Source: Cognatiyoonia koreensis | GTDB lineage: Bacteria > Pseudomonadota > Alphaproteobacteria > Rhodobacterales > Rhodobacteraceae | Length of the DNA: 64,000 nucleotides | Assembly: GCF_900109295.1 (NCBI RefSeq) | Contig: NZ_FOIZ01000002.1 | Span: 682,001 to 746,000, forward strand | Direction of reading: 5' to 3' | Part shown: in pieces, positions 18,276-26,773 of the stretch | How positions within the stretch are numbered: position 1 is the stretch's first letter | Layout: each line of letters starts with the position of its first letter | Notes under the pieces: model-generated | Databases searched by the model: none | Told to the model about the DNA's origin: nothing | What the model saw: the letters and a program-made list of their open reading frames with translations, nothing else | Program-made: the position numbers and the translations under genes

Positions 18276-19493
18276 CGCGCGTTTCCAAACAGCTTGCGGA
18301 TAAAGCAAGAGCAGACCTGCGCTAGCGAAAATCAATGCATAGCCCAGCATTTGAATTTCAAACCCAATGCCGAAATCGATCAGAATGCCGCTTAAGCCCG
18401 GCCCGACGGCTGACCCGAGCACCATCAGTGCAGCGACAGCGGCCTTGATCGCTCCAAGATGCCGTGTGCCGTAGAATTCCGCCCAACACGCATTCAGCAA
18501 TGTTGACTGCCCGCCGCCGGCAAGCCCCATCAGGATGACAGCGATGGCTGTGGTAAAAAGCGAACCAGACCACCAATGCAGAACAAACGCGGCGACATAA
18601 GGGATCAGGTAGATCGGCAAAAGCCGCACAGCACCGACCCGATCGATTGCCCAGCCAAAAACGATTGTAGAAACGGCAAGGGTGAGCGTGCCAAGCGGAA
18701 AGACCGCAACCAATGCCAGATGATCCCAACCTTTGATCTCGGCGAAATGAACCTGATGAAACCAGAAGGCTGTACCGAAACCGGAAAAAGACATGACCGC
18801 AGGCGCCATCGCCCAGAAGATGGGATTGCGAAGCGCTTCCATACGAGTCCAATGCCTGCCGCCCATTCCTTCGGATTGTTCAATTTCGGCTTCCGCCTGC
18901 GGTGTTCGTTCCAGTTTCAGCAAACGGAACAGAACCAATGTTGATCCAACGCAAATTATCCCAAAGACCACCCAAAGCGTGCGCCATTCGATCATGGATT
19001 TCAGCCAGACCATCGTCAGGGGCAGCGATGCCTCTCCGAACATGAAACCAAGCCCGGCAACGGCAAGCGCTTTGCCGCGCGTCGCGATGAACCAGCGCGC
19101 CATTGCGACAACCGCGACATGGCTAGTCATGCCTTGACCGGTAAAGCGAAGCGCAAAAATTACAAACGGCAAAAGGCCCGCAGCCGTGTTCCACGCCATC
19201 AATACGCAGGAAAAGCCAAGCAAAAGCACGACTGTAATGCCCAATGTCCGTACGCGGAAGCGGTCTGCAAGCACGCCGGCAAATACCATCACAGCGGCAG
19301 AGGCAGACGTGCCGACCATATAGACCAGCCCCCATTCACCGTTGGTCAGACCGAATTCTTCTCTGATTTCTCCGCCAAAGATCGAGATAAAGAACGTCTG
19401 TCCGAAACTTGACAGAAACGACAGCAACACGCCGACCGCAAGGAAGGGCGCGTTGCTTCGGATAAAGGCGATGTATCCCGTTTGCGCTGTCAT
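18258..19493 (-). CDS. Major facilitator superfamily transporter
   Basis: The 411-residue protein has about twelve hydrophobic segments and the MFS motif between helices 2 and 3, GVLADRFRVRTLG (about 75-87). A second ADR/D-type loop, GWAIDRVGAVRLLP (about 275-288), marks the start of the second half, as expected for a 12-helix carrier. It stands alone between convergent smr and upstream hslU, so the neighbourhood does not reveal the substrate. Similar proteins in roseobacters are annotated only as MFS carriers. Confidence 0.85.
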   Translation of the reverse strand: MTAQTGYIAFIRSNAPFLAVGVLLSFLSSFGQTFFISIFGGEIREEFGLTNGEWGLVYMVGTSASAAVMVFAGVLADRFRVRTLGITVVLLLGFSCVLMAWNTAAGLLPFVIFALRFTGQGMTSHVAVVAMARWFIATRGKALAVAGLGFMFGEASLPLTMVWLKSMIEWRTLWVVFGIICVGSTLVLFRLLKLERTPQAEAEIEQSEGMGGRHWTRMEALRNPIFWAMAPAVMSFSGFGTAFWFHQVHFAEIKGWDHLALVAVFPLGTLTLAVSTIVFGWAIDRVGAVRLLPIYLIPYVAAFVLHWWSGSLFTTAIAVILMGLAGGGQSTLLNACWAEFYGTRHLGAIKAAVAALMVLGSAVGPGLSGILIDFGIGFEIQMLGYALIFASAGLLLLYPQAVWKRALVPAA

Positions 19494-19532
19494 GCCGCCC
19501 TTGATGGAGGGCTTTTGCCAACTGGAAAAGCC

Positions 19533-20843
19533 CTAAAGCACGTAACGGCTGATGTCCGTGCTGCGCGAAAGCTCGCCAAGGTGTTCTTCGACAAATGCCG
19601 CATCGACTTCGATCTTGTCGCCCGCTCGATCGGGCGCATTAAACGAAAGATCTTCGAACACCCGTTCAATGACAGTGTAGAGGCGCCGCGCACCAATATT
19701 CTCGATGCTTTCGTTTACTTCGGCCGCGATCTTGGCAAGGGCCGCGATACCGTCTTCAGCGAAAGTCACTGTTACGTCTTCGGTTTTCATCAATGCCGAA
19801 TATTGCAGCGTCAGCGCGTTATCCGTTTCGGTCAAAATGCGAACGAAGTCCTCTTCCGTCAGGGCCCGCAATTCCACGCGGATCGGCAGACGACCCTGCA
19901 GTTCGGGAAGCAGATCGGAGGGTTTAGCGACGTGGAAAGCGCCTGACGCGATAAAGAGAATATGATCGGTCTTGATAGGCCCGTATTTGGTCGACACGGT
20001 CGTACCTTCAATCAGTGGCAGCAAATCGCGCTGCACTCCCTCACGAGAAACATCAGCACCACGTGCATCCGCACGGGCGCAGACTTTGTCGATCTCGTCA
20101 AGAAAAACGATGCCATTCTGCTCGACGGATTCCAGCGCAGCCTTCGTCACGGTTTCATCGTCTAGCAGTTTGTCGGCTTCATCCGCCAAAAGCGCTTCAT
20201 AGCTTTCTGCAACAGTCATGCGCTTCTTGATCTTGCGACCGCCCATCGCTTTGCCGAATAGGTCGCCAAGATTCATCATGCCACCCATCCCACCAGCGGG
20301 TTGACCCGGAATCTCAAAGCCGCCCAGCGGATTGGCATTATCAGTCAGTTCGAGCTCGATGATCGTGTCGTCAAGGTCGCCCGCACTTAACTTCTTGCGA
20401 AACATCTCGCGCGTGCTGTCGCGCGCGTCGGTTCCGGCAACCGCCGTGATCACACGATCTTCGGCAGCTTGCAGCGCCTTTGCCCTGACATCCTCGCGCA
20501 TGTATTCGCGCGTTTCGTTGATCGCAGCTTCGATCAGATCGCGGATAATCTGTTCAACGTCGCGCCCCACATAGCCCACCTCGGTAAATTTTGTCGCTTC
20601 GACCTTGATGAACGGCGCACGGGCCAGCTTCGCCAGACGGCGCGAGATCTCGGTCTTGCCGACACCGGTCGGCCCGATCATCAGAATGTTCTTAGGATAC
20701 ACCTCATCACGCAGGTCATCACCAAGCTGCTTGCGCCGCCAGCGATTACGCAGTGCGACTGCAACGGCCCGTTTTGCGTCTTTCTGGCCGATGATGAACC
20801 GGTCAAGTTCCGAAACAATTTCGCGCGGGGTCAGGTCTGTCAT
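19533..20843 (-). CDS. hslU: ATP-dependent protease ATPase subunit HslU
   Basis: HslU is the AAA+ unfoldase of the HslUV protease. The 436-residue protein begins [20 protein letters not shown], has Walker [10 protein letters not shown] (about 57-65), an inserted I domain with the [17 protein letters not shown] region, Walker [12 protein letters not shown], and ends in the conserved ISRYVL tail that docks into HslV. hslV is not adjacent but lies 1.5 kb upstream in the same direction, separated by a membrane-protein gene and a DM13 gene on the other strand. It overlaps the membrane-protein gene by four bases. Confidence 0.96.
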   Translation of the reverse strand: MTDLTPREIVSELDRFIIGQKDAKRAVAVALRNRWRRKQLGDDLRDEVYPKNILMIGPTGVGKTEISRRLAKLARAPFIKVEATKFTEVGYVGRDVEQIIRDLIEAAINETREYMREDVRAKALQAAEDRVITAVAGTDARDSTREMFRKKLSAGDLDDTIIELELTDNANPLGGFEIPGQPAGGMGGMMNLGDLFGKAMGGRKIKKRMTVAESYEALLADEADKLLDDETVTKAALESVEQNGIVFLDEIDKVCARADARGADVSREGVQRDLLPLIEGTTVSTKYGPIKTDHILFIASGAFHVAKPSDLLPELQGRLPIRVELRALTEEDFVRILTETDNALTLQYSALMKTEDVTVTFAEDGIAALAKIAAEVNESIENIGARRLYTVIERVFEDLSFNAPDRAGDKIEVDAAFVEEHLGELSRSTDISRYVL

Positions 20844-21916
20844 GTTTTCACTACTCGATTTGAAGGGGGAAGCCGGTGCAACGGCAGAAAGGGAAGGGCA
20901 GACAGTATCACAGCCCGGATTCTTTCCCAGAACGCACCAAGAAGAAGCAGTACAATGCCAAGTATCAGGATCGTGGCGGCAGCGCCTTCGCCGTCAAGTA
21001 CGGTCATGGAGAGCGCAACGATATAACCGATCGCTGCAATCAGGAAGGAGCGACGATCAATGACGATCGCGATCAGTGCAAATATCGTCAGGATAAAAAG
21101 CAATAGCGGATTGGCCAACGCACTTTCAGACTCCAGAAGCGTCAGGGCCAGCGTATTGACCAGCGCCGGTGCGGCAACGACATGAAGCCAGAACCCGTTG
21201 GCCGCGCGGCGTGTCACACGATGCGGATCGCTCATATCGAAAATCAATGCGACCGCAAAAACGCCGAAACCAAGCAACAGCGTGATCAACGCAAAAGGCC
21301 CGTCAGCGGAAAGCAAAAACAGATCAGTCGGGCTCTGGGGGGTGCCGCTGGACGTCGCCGCCATAAGGATCGCGACGATGAAAAGCCCGACCGCTATCAT
21401 GGCCAGCGCAAACGGCACGCGAAAGCGGAACCAGAACAGGAAAAGCGCGAACGTTCCGATAGCAAAGGGCAAAGGCAAGCTACTGTAGTCTTCCTGCGCA
21501 ACCATGAACGGCTGGGCGAAATACGCTGTCAGGCTAAATGCTGCGTTCATCGCAAAAAGAACCGACAATGCAATGGCAGGGGCGACCATGCGGCGGCGAT
21601 GGATAAAATACTCGGATAACAACCAAAGCACGGCGATGCCGATCAGACCAAATCCAATGGCGAACTGCTGCGGGTTTGTGATCTGCTGCGAATACCATAT
21701 AGCGCTCACGCTTGACCAACCAGTTGCAAGAATGACCAGACCAATAACGATAAAAATCTCGTTGAACCCTTTGAACAACTCGAACGGTTCATCGCCCGGC
21801 AAGAGGTTTTCGCGCGCGCCGCGTCTGCTGTCGGCCAAACTCGTCAAGGATGCAGCCTGGGCCTCTGTCAGGATACCGGCGCTGATCCCAGCTTTCAGAT
21901 CATCGCGTTCAATCAT
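20840..21916 (-). CDS. Polytopic membrane protein, DUF2157-like
   Basis: The 358-residue product has a hydrophilic N-terminus of about 50 residues ([18 protein letters not shown], resembling a short helical DUF2157 N-terminal region) followed by about ten hydrophobic segments to residue 335. No catalytic motif is evident. The gene overlaps hslU by four bases and is therefore probably cotranscribed with it, but no functional link is known. The DUF2157 label is from general pattern, not from a search. Confidence 0.6.
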   Translation of the reverse strand: MIERDDLKAGISAGILTEAQAASLTSLADSRRGARENLLPGDEPFELFKGFNEIFIVIGLVILATGWSSVSAIWYSQQITNPQQFAIGFGLIGIAVLWLLSEYFIHRRRMVAPAIALSVLFAMNAAFSLTAYFAQPFMVAQEDYSSLPLPFAIGTFALFLFWFRFRVPFALAMIAVGLFIVAILMAATSSGTPQSPTDLFLLSADGPFALITLLLGFGVFAVALIFDMSDPHRVTRRAANGFWLHVVAAPALVNTLALTLLESESALANPLLLFILTIFALIAIVIDRRSFLIAAIGYIVALSMTVLDGEGAAATILILGIVLLLLGAFWERIRAVILSALPFLPLHRLPPSNRVVKT

Positions 21917-21995
21917 GGTTCACAAGCGCGTGGGTAGCGTATCTTTGGTTGCTAAGCGACGCTAGCGTCGACCCATCGCTAATTTGGAGAGACCC

Positions 21996-22361
21996 ATGAA
22001 CCGCCGCCATTTTCTGATCACTGGCCTTGCCGTCACCGCCGCACCAGCCTTTGCGGGTGGACATGGGCGCCTTGGCAATTTTCGCGGGCTGAGCAACCAC
22101 GTCACAACCGGCACTGCCGAACTTGCGTCTGACGGTGTCCAGCTTCTTGATGATTTCACCTTTGACGGTGCGCCCGACCCCAAGGTCGCGCTGGGCAAGG
22201 ACGGCACTTACGATCCGTCGACGTTGATGGGCCCGCTGCAAAGCAACACCGGCGCGTCCAAATATGCGCTGCCCGCAGGCATCAATCCCGACGACTACAA
22301 CGAAGTCTGGATTTGGTGTGAACGCTTCAACGTCCCACTGGGTGTCGCGTCTGTTAGCTGA
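21996..22361 (+). CDS. Exported DM13 domain protein
   Basis: The 121-residue protein has a Tat-like signal ([20 protein letters not shown], 2-21) and then one DM13 domain: [17 protein letters not shown], the [22 protein letters not shown] stretch split here as [10 protein letters not shown] plus [11 protein letters not shown], and [20 protein letters not shown] at the end with the domain's conserved Trp and Cys. DM13 domains are thought to bind a cofactor in electron-transfer proteins. The ATG has GGAGAG eight bases upstream; an in-frame TTG four codons earlier is less likely. It is inserted on the opposite strand between hslV and the hslU group and overlaps hslV's end by eight bases. Confidence 0.82.
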   Translation: MNRRHFLITGLAVTAAPAFAGGHGRLGNFRGLSNHVTTGTAELASDGVQLLDDFTFDGAPDPKVALGKDGTYDPSTLMGPLQSNTGASKYALPAGINPDDYNEVWIWCERFNVPLGVASVS

Positions 22362-22908
22362 TCGTTTCAACTGTCAGTTTACCATTCGTATAAACACAGA
22401 TGTCCGCTGCAATCGCCATCGCGCGGCGGGCAATCTCTTCGGCCTTCAGGTCGCTGTCCATTAGAGCGCGGCCAGCAGCCAGTGCAAAATTACCGCCAGA
22501 TCCGATCGCGGTGATATCGTGTTCGGGTTCCAATACATCGCCCGCGCCAGTGATGACAAAGAGATCTTTGCCGTCGCTGACGATCAACATCGCTTCCAGT
22601 TTTTGCAGATACTTGTCCGTGCGCCAGTCTTTGGCGAGTTCAACAGAGGCGCGGGCAAGCTGACCGGGCGTCGCCTCCAGCTTTTTTTCAAGGCGTTCAA
22701 GCAGCGTGAAGGCATCAGCAGTTGATCCGGCGAAGCCACAGACGACATCATTCCCACCAGGGGACAGGCGTCGCACCTTTTTTGCGGTGCCCTTCATGAC
22801 GGTTTGCCCGACACTGACCTGTCCGTCGCCGGCGATTACGACCTCACCACCTTTGCGTACACCGATGATCGTGGTGCCGTGCCAGCCTGGAAACTCTTCT
22901 TTTGCCAT
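22354..22908 (-). CDS. hslV: ATP-dependent protease proteolytic subunit HslV
   Basis: HslV is the threonine protease chamber of HslUV. The 184-residue protein carries a short N-terminal extension before [12 protein letters not shown], so the catalytic Thr (Thr12) is presumably exposed by removal of about eleven residues, as in other alphaproteobacterial HslV proteins. Further motifs are [36 protein letters not shown] and [18 protein letters not shown], all typical. It is upstream of hslU but not adjacent to it. Confidence 0.96.
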   Translation of the reverse strand: MAKEEFPGWHGTTIIGVRKGGEVVIAGDGQVSVGQTVMKGTAKKVRRLSPGGNDVVCGFAGSTADAFTLLERLEKKLEATPGQLARASVELAKDWRTDKYLQKLEAMLIVSDGKDLFVITGAGDVLEPEHDITAIGSGGNFALAAGRALMDSDLKAEEIARRAMAIAADICVYTNGKLTVETIS

Positions 22909-22971
22909 ATCTGCTGTCCTTCTGCTTAGGGTCTATATGGCGGCGCTGGACTGGATGAACAAGGTGGACAC

Positions 22972-23000
22972 AAAAAAGGGCACCGCCGTCGGGTGCCCTT
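22972..23000 (-). terminator. Rho-independent terminator of trxA
   Basis: On the minus strand a nine-base-pair stem (AAGGGCACC/GGTGCCCTT) with a seven-base loop is followed by a run of six T. It lies 23 bases after the trxA stop and likely ends the long tsaE-to-trxA transcription unit. Confidence 0.85.
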
Positions 23001-23023
23001 GATCTTCAAATGCAGTTCTGACG

Positions 23024-23344
23024 TTAAATGGATTCTTCGATCCATCCCTGCAGCGCCGCTTTGGGGGCCGCACCGGTCTTGTTCGAAATTACCTCACCGC
23101 CTTTGAACATGAACAACGCCGGAATGCCGCGCACGCCCATTTGAGCAGGGGAATTCGGGTTCTCGTCAACGTTCACTTTGACGATCTTCACTTTGCCTTC
23201 CATCTCGGTGGACAGTTCTTCCAAGGCTGGGCCGATCTGTTTGCATGGGCCACACCATTCGGCCCAGAAATCCACCACAACGGGGATATCGGACTGGCGC
23301 ACTTCGGCGTCGAATGTTGCATCTGTGACTGCGACTGTAGCCAT
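23024..23344 (-). CDS. trxA: Thioredoxin
   Basis: Thioredoxin 1 reduces protein disulfides with electrons from thioredoxin reductase. The 106-residue protein has [19 protein letters not shown] with the active-site WCGPC (about 29-33), the cis-Pro segment [13 protein letters not shown] and length typical of TrxA. The start is the ATG before [10 protein letters not shown]; an ATG 15 bases upstream is possible. It follows addA by 60 bases and precedes a strong terminator. Confidence 0.96.
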   Translation of the reverse strand: MATVAVTDATFDAEVRQSDIPVVVDFWAEWCGPCKQIGPALEELSTEMEGKVKIVKVNVDENPNSPAQMGVRGIPALFMFKGGEVISNKTGAAPKAALQGWIEESI

Positions 23345-23404
23345 TGCGGCTCTCCTCAAATCGGTTTGTTCAGACCAGGAAACTATGACCGCCGGGCAGG
23401 GGCG

Positions 23405-26400
23405 TCAAGCCACGCTCACACGGGCGAGAGCGTCTGAAACAAGTGGTGCGGGTAAGCGCATCAATGTGCCGGTCTGGGTCCAAAGAATTGCAGTTTCAAT
23501 TTTGTGGTTCGGATAGATTTCAGCAAGTGCGGCGGCATAAGCCCCCATTTGCCGCAACAGACCCTCGGGTGTTTCTTCGGGCGTCGGCGGCACAAGCCGG
23601 TTCGTCTTGAAATCAACGGCAAGTATCCGATCGTCATGAATCTGCAATAGGTCGATCGCACCATGTATCCGCTTACCACCCAATGCTGGCAGGCTCGCCG
23701 TAATCCCGATTTCCGACAGCGTCTCCGGTCCGAACAGAAACGTCAGTTCATCCTTCACAAGCAGATTGATCACGTCCCGGACAAGTTCTTCGGCATCAGG
23801 CGCAAAATCAGGACTAGCCGTAATCAGTTGCAAGCCCAATGACCCTCTCTCGTCTACTGGCACTTGTGGAAGATGCTCCAGCAGAAGGTGAACCAGTCGA
23901 CCCCGTTCTAGCGCAACGTCCCGATCTTCTCCTGCTGGATCGCCAGCCATGATCTTGTCGCCACCAAGGTCAGAGGGTGAGAGAGTCTTTTGCGGTCTGA
24001 TTTCCGGCAGCGCTGTAAAAATGGGGGCGGAAGGTTTCAACGTTTCGGTTTTGTCGGTTGCCAACAATTCTCCGGCCGACCAATCACCATGGGTCACGCG
24101 CCTGATCTGTATGTCACCCGATTGTGCATCAATTGCGCCTGATGTTTCGATTCCGGCTTCGGCAATTCTGTACCAGCTTTCAGTCTGTTCACCCACGTCA
24201 CCCGCAGCCGCAACGATCAGCCATTTCTCGGCGCGGGTCATCGCGACGTAAAGCAAGCGCATCCTCTCACGCATTTCTCGCGCCCTGATATCATCGCGCA
24301 TGGCGTTGACGGAATCAGATGATTGCGGTTTGGTCGGTGGCCATATCAGGTGATCGCCAAGATCGAAAATTTCTGACTGATTGCGCGGCTCCCGCTTTGC
24401 AGTGTCAGGCAGTATAACGATCGGCGCTTCCAGACCCTTGGCACCGTGCACAGTCATCACGCGAATCCGGTTGCCCTGATTGTCCATCTGCCGTTTGATC
24501 TCAAGGTCATCAGTCTGCATCCACGTCAGAAAGCCGGTTAGGCTCGGCACGCCGTTGCTTTCATAGGCAAGGGCCTGAGACAGCAAGGCATCAATCCCGT
24601 CTTCGGCTTCGGCACCAAGACGGGCCAACAATTTTTTGCGACCTTCATGCACAGTCAAAATGCGTTCAATCAAATCGTAGGGCCGTAGAAAATCTGACTT
24701 CCCGCGCAGATCATTGAGAATCCGAAATGTGTTTGGATGCGCATCGCTGTTGCGCAATGTTGCCCAAAGATAACCCTTCTCTGGTCGATAGTGGGCCAGC
24801 GTGAAAAGGTCTTGTTCCGACCAACCAAAAAGGGGTGACCGCAAAGCCGTAGCCAACGACAGATCGTCTTCCGGCAGCGCAAGAAAGCTCAGCAACGCGG
24901 CAAGGTCTTTGACAGCCATCTCCGCTCCGACGCGCAACCTGTCCGCGCCAGCAATGCTGAGGTCCGCCGCTTTGCAAGCGCGAATAATCTCAGAGAACAG
25001 GTCTGACCGCCGCTGCACAAGGATCAGGACGTCGCCTTCGGTGACAAGGCGGCGCGCTGCCGGCTTCCCGTCCTTCGCGTCAACGGGAAGGGTTTCTTCC
25101 TGGGTCATCCGCTTGATTTCCGCGGCAATCTGGTTCGCCAGTATGACAGTGTGATGCTGTTCGCTTTTCTTGTCGACTGGATCGTACCAAACCCTGTCAT
25201 CCTCCGCTGCCGGGTTATTTTCAATAACTGGCCAAAGATCGACACGCCCGGGCATATCTTCATTAAAGGCGCTGTGCTGCACCTCGCCGCCCAGCCCTTC
25301 AATGGTCTCACCATCCAGTGCCGCATCGACAACGCGTAGGACAGCTTGGGACGACCGGAAAGAATGCTGCAACGTCAGATTATGAAGCTGATCATTTGCT
25401 TCTTTCAGCTTGGTTTCGAAATGGCGCTGCATGCGATCGAACTCATCCGGATCCGCACCCTGAAACGAATAGATCGACTGTTTCTTATCCCCGACGACAA
25501 AGATCGTGCGCCGTTGGTTTGCTCTGGCACCTTCACCGCTGACAAATTCCTGCGTCAAATGCTTGATGACGGCCCATTGGTCCGGCGAAGTGTCCTGCGC
25601 CTCATCTACCAACACATGATCGATCCCCCCATCAAGGCGGAACAACACCCACTGTGCAACATGCGGATCTGTCAGCAGTGCGCGGGCCTTTCGGATCTGA
25701 TCGTCGAAATCCAGCAAGCCCATTTCAAGCTTGCGCGCCTCATAGGCCGGAACAAAAACGCGCCCGAACGCGTATAGCGCTTTCGTTCTTTCCAGCGCGA
25801 TCAAAGCAAGCCGATCCTGTCGTGATGCCGCGACGGTCTCCATGATGAAGTTCAGCTCAGAAAAAAGATCGGAATTCTTTGCGCGCGTGGGTTTTGTCGG
25901 GAAACTGTCGATCTTTGGGGAAAAATCTCCACTGATCTTGCTCGATTTGAAAAGAAGGACATCCTCCAAGGTTTCAAGATCAGCTGGTTTGGGGTTTTCC
26001 AGATCAATCGTTGCAAGCTTTTCCGCTGCTTTCACGTCATTTGAAGAACCGTCGCGGCAAAGTGTGACAACCTCGCGAAGTACAGCGATTTCGGCAGGGC
26101 CAAAAATATTGGCCATCAAGTCTGCGGTCTCCACAGAACTCGCTAACCCGAGCATTTTGCGTAGCTCCGCCTCATCGAAGCCTTGCGCAAAATGATCACG
26201 ATGCCTCGCAACCTCTGCGACCAATTTATCAAGCTCGGCACCGGTGTGATACATCATCAGGTCACGCACGACATCTGCATGCGGACCGGTCACCATTGCA
26301 TCTAGAACGTCAGAGCGTAAAAGCTCCGCTGTCCGGTCTTCCATTTCCTTGAACTGGGGGCTGATCCCGGCCTCGAGCGGGAAGCGGCGCAGGATACTGG

Positions 26401-26773
26401 CGCAGAAAGAGTGGATTGTTTGAATTTTTAGACCGCCCGGCGTTTCGATTGCCCGCGCGAACAGCGTGCGTGCCTCTTGCAAATTGGGGGTACCATCGAC
26501 GCCAAGCTCTTTCAGATCTGCGAACAAAGCGTCATCAGCGCGCATTGCCCATTCACCCAAAAGTTTGAAAAGGCGGTTCTGCATCTCTGCCGCTGCAGCT
26601 TTGGTATAGGTCAGACACAGGATGTTCTGAGGTTCGACTCCGCTCAGCAAAAGACGCGCCACTCGATCTGTCAGCACACGGGTCTTGCCAGACCCGGCAT
26701 TCGCTGACAGCCATGTCGTATGGTTCGGCTCAGCCGCATTGACCTGATTTTGTGTGGCTTCGTTGCGGATCAT
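23405..26773 (-). CDS. addA: Double-strand break repair helicase-nuclease AddA
   Basis: AddA is the UvrD-type helicase and nuclease subunit of the AddAB complex, which resects DNA ends for RecA. The 1122-residue protein has Walker A ANAGSGKT (24-31), the family LCLTYTKAAAAEMQNR, Walker B HVLVDEAQDTSPDQW (about 395-409), helicase motif VMTVHGAKGLEAPIV, RLLYVAMTRAEKW, and a C-terminal RecB-like nuclease with ILAVDFKTNR (about 1064-1073). It overlaps addB by four bases. Confidence 0.96.
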   Translation of the reverse strand: MIRNEATQNQVNAAEPNHTTWLSANAGSGKTRVLTDRVARLLLSGVEPQNILCLTYTKAAAAEMQNRLFKLLGEWAMRADDALFADLKELGVDGTPNLQEARTLFARAIETPGGLKIQTIHSFCASILRRFPLEAGISPQFKEMEDRTAELLRSDVLDAMVTGPHADVVRDLMMYHTGAELDKLVAEVARHRDHFAQGFDEAELRKMLGLASSVETADLMANIFGPAEIAVLREVVTLCRDGSSNDVKAAEKLATIDLENPKPADLETLEDVLLFKSSKISGDFSPKIDSFPTKPTRAKNSDLFSELNFIMETVAASRQDRLALIALERTKALYAFGRVFVPAYEARKLEMGLLDFDDQIRKARALLTDPHVAQWVLFRLDGGIDHVLVDEAQDTSPDQWAVIKHLTQEFVSGEGARANQRRTIFVVGDKKQSIYSFQGADPDEFDRMQRHFETKLKEANDQLHNLTLQHSFRSSQAVLRVVDAALDGETIEGLGGEVQHSAFNEDMPGRVDLWPVIENNPAAEDDRVWYDPVDKKSEQHHTVILANQIAAEIKRMTQEETLPVDAKDGKPAARRLVTEGDVLILVQRRSDLFSEIIRACKAADLSIAGADRLRVGAEMAVKDLAALLSFLALPEDDLSLATALRSPLFGWSEQDLFTLAHYRPEKGYLWATLRNSDAHPNTFRILNDLRGKSDFLRPYDLIERILTVHEGRKKLLARLGAEAEDGIDALLSQALAYESNGVPSLTGFLTWMQTDDLEIKRQMDNQGNRIRVMTVHGAKGLEAPIVILPDTAKREPRNQSEIFDLGDHLIWPPTKPQSSDSVNAMRDDIRAREMRERMRLLYVAMTRAEKWLIVAAAGDVGEQTESWYRIAEAGIETSGAIDAQSGDIQIRRVTHGDWSAGELLATDKTETLKPSAPIFTALPEIRPQKTLSPSDLGGDKIMAGDPAGEDRDVALERGRLVHLLLEHLPQVPVDERGSLGLQLITASPDFAPDAEELVRDVINLLVKDELTFLFGPETLSEIGITASLPALGGKRIHGAIDLLQIHDDRILAVDFKTNRLVPPTPEETPEGLLRQMGAYAAALAEIYPNHKIETAILWTQTGTLMRLPAPLVSDALARVSVA

